A DNA stretch of 6,280 nucleotides from Acidobacteriota bacterium. GTDB lineage: Bacteria > Acidobacteriota > Terriglobia > UBA7540. The notes beneath the pieces are model-generated. The model was not told the DNA's origin. It searched no databases and saw only the letters and a list, made by a program, of their open reading frames with translations. Positions within the stretch are counted from its first letter, which is position 1. Every line of letters starts with the position of its first letter. The stretch is from contig JAKAWN010000394.1 in the NCBI GenBank assembly GCA_021827245.1, forward strand, positions 1 to 6,280. Direction: 5' to 3'. The position numbers were made by a program, and so were the translations under genes. Shown piece after piece: positions 5,706 through 6,280 of this stretch.

Positions 5706-6200
5706 TTAGTTGAGACGAGGAGTGTGACGTTTGTCCGTCGCCGTCCCCAACTCGGGTCCCCGGTTACCGGCCCCAGGCTCCAACACAGCCGGTTCACGGC
5801 TTTCTCTCGGCTGCCTGAGGCATTCGATGACGTGGTCGGCAATCTGAACGGGCGTATGTCGGGGCAAGGCGCAATGCCGGACGTGGTCTCGCAGCAACTC
5901 ATGAATCTCCGGAAGGGTCGGGTGGGCGCTCTGAATCACAGCCACTTCGGTACTTGAGGGAACTCTCCGTAACAATGACCAGAGCCCTCGCGCCCCAATG
6001 TCGGGAAGATAGTCGCTCAAAAGCACTAAATCGAATGTTTGTGAGCTGAGCAGCTCAGCGGCCCCCATTCCGTTCCAAGTAGTTGTCACATCAAACCCAG
6101 AATCCTCGAGCAGGATCTGCCCTTGGATAAGGAACTCATCATCAAAATCAATGATTATACAGAGCGTCTTAAGTAATACAGCATAATTTGCGTAAAACAC
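5706..6200 (-). CDS. Stand-alone response-regulator receiver, degenerate
   Basis: A receiver (CheY-like) domain of about 110 residues with no output domain. From the GTG at 6200 the product would have 164 residues. The fold pattern is clear: IIIDFDDEFLI for strand 1, GFDVTTTWNGMGAAELL, FDLVLLSDYLPDI with the phospho-acceptor Asp63, VAVIQSAH with Ser91 at the switch position, and LPRHTPVQIADHVIECL at the end. The first pocket acid is Asp18, 45 residues before Asp63 as in CheY, but the second acid is Phe19 and the usual Lys-Pro is replaced (Leu-Pro-Arg). Phosphorylation may therefore be altered or lost. The last 40 residues are Pro/Arg/Gly-rich with no known domain. The start is doubtful: GTG 6200 has no good Shine-Dalgarno site and lies inside the end of the upstream gene. 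No sensor kinase is visible. Confidence 0.7.
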   Translation of the reverse strand: MFYANYAVLLKTLCIIIDFDDEFLIQGQILLEDSGFDVTTTWNGMGAAELLSSQTFDLVLLSDYLPDIGARGLWSLLRRVPSSTEVAVIQSAHPTLPEIHELLRDHVRHCALPRHTPVQIADHVIECLRQPRESREPAVLEPGAGNRGPELGTATDKRHTPRLN

Positions 6201-6279
6201 GGTTCGGATGTTTCCAAGCTTCCATCTGTGCGCTTACGGCTGCGGTCAGGTTTTCGAGCTTGGGAAAGTATTCGTTATG
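6169..6279 (-). CDS. C-terminal tail of a gene entering from the right edge, possibly a transposase
   Basis: An open minus-strand frame comes in from beyond the window and ends at TAA 6171-6169, giving 36 residues (YFPKLENLTAAV, then a Trp-Lys-His-Pro-Asn stretch and LRKLCCIT). The pattern of a short aromatic start, an amphipathic helix, and a closing L-x-x-L-C resembles the tail of some IS630-type transposases, but so short a piece does not decide it. It is less GC-rich than the operon. Its end overlaps the first 32 bp of the receiver gene if the GTG at 6200 is used. Confidence 0.4.
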   Translation of the reverse strand, partial: HNEYFPKLENLTAAVSAQMEAWKHPNRVLRKLCCIT

Positions 6280-6280
6280 A

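Noticed and set aside
5550..5957. Plus-strand frame of 135 residues upstream of the operon
   Set aside because: Half of it is antisense to the receiver gene and none of it resembles a known protein.

Overview
The window reads as a piece of a moderately GC-rich bacterial chromosome. The mix of genes (a ComA-like protein of the bacterial clade, MmgE/PrpD, AhpD-like, rhodanese) suggests a free-living soil or sediment bacterium, perhaps an acidobacterium or a similar phylum. No gene here fixes the taxonomy. There is no rRNA, tRNA, CRISPR array or complete mobile element.

Layout: (1) 1-972, + strand: the 3' part of a tryptophanyl-tRNA synthetase with a C-terminal glutaredoxin-like domain. (2) 973-1120: a short convergent intergenic region with two hairpins. 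(3) 5482-1121, - strand: a tight six-gene run with gaps of 2 to 46 bp and good Shine-Dalgarno sites for most genes. In transcription order it encodes a small one-helix membrane protein, a single-domain rhodanese, an MmgE/PrpD protein, a phosphosulfolactate-synthase-like (ComA) protein, an FAD/NAD(P) reductase and an AhpD-type CxxC protein. (4) 5510-5705: intergenic, with one inverted repeat. (5) 6200-5706, - strand: a stand-alone, degenerate response-regulator receiver. (6) 6279-6169, - strand: the C-terminal tail of a gene that enters from outside the window, possibly a transposase.

The most notable observation is the rhodanese. Its frame has an in-frame UGA at codon 70, two codons after the catalytic Cys. 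The same frame then continues for 51 codons and encodes the missing C-terminal half of the domain, up to a second UGA. Related rhodaneses have Cys at this place (Y-C-x-C-P-x-E). A hairpin begins directly at this UGA. This fits a selenoprotein with a C-T-U motif, but a recent nonsense mutation or a sequencing error is not excluded.

Working hypothesis for the operon (inference): rhodanese moves sulfane sulfur or releases sulfite; the ComA-like enzyme could add sulfite to an enolate such as phosphoenolpyruvate; the MmgE/PrpD protein could dehydrate or decarboxylate a carboxylic acid; and the flavin reductase and AhpD-like protein could supply electrons and handle peroxide or thiol chemistry. I do not recognise this gene set as a described pathway.
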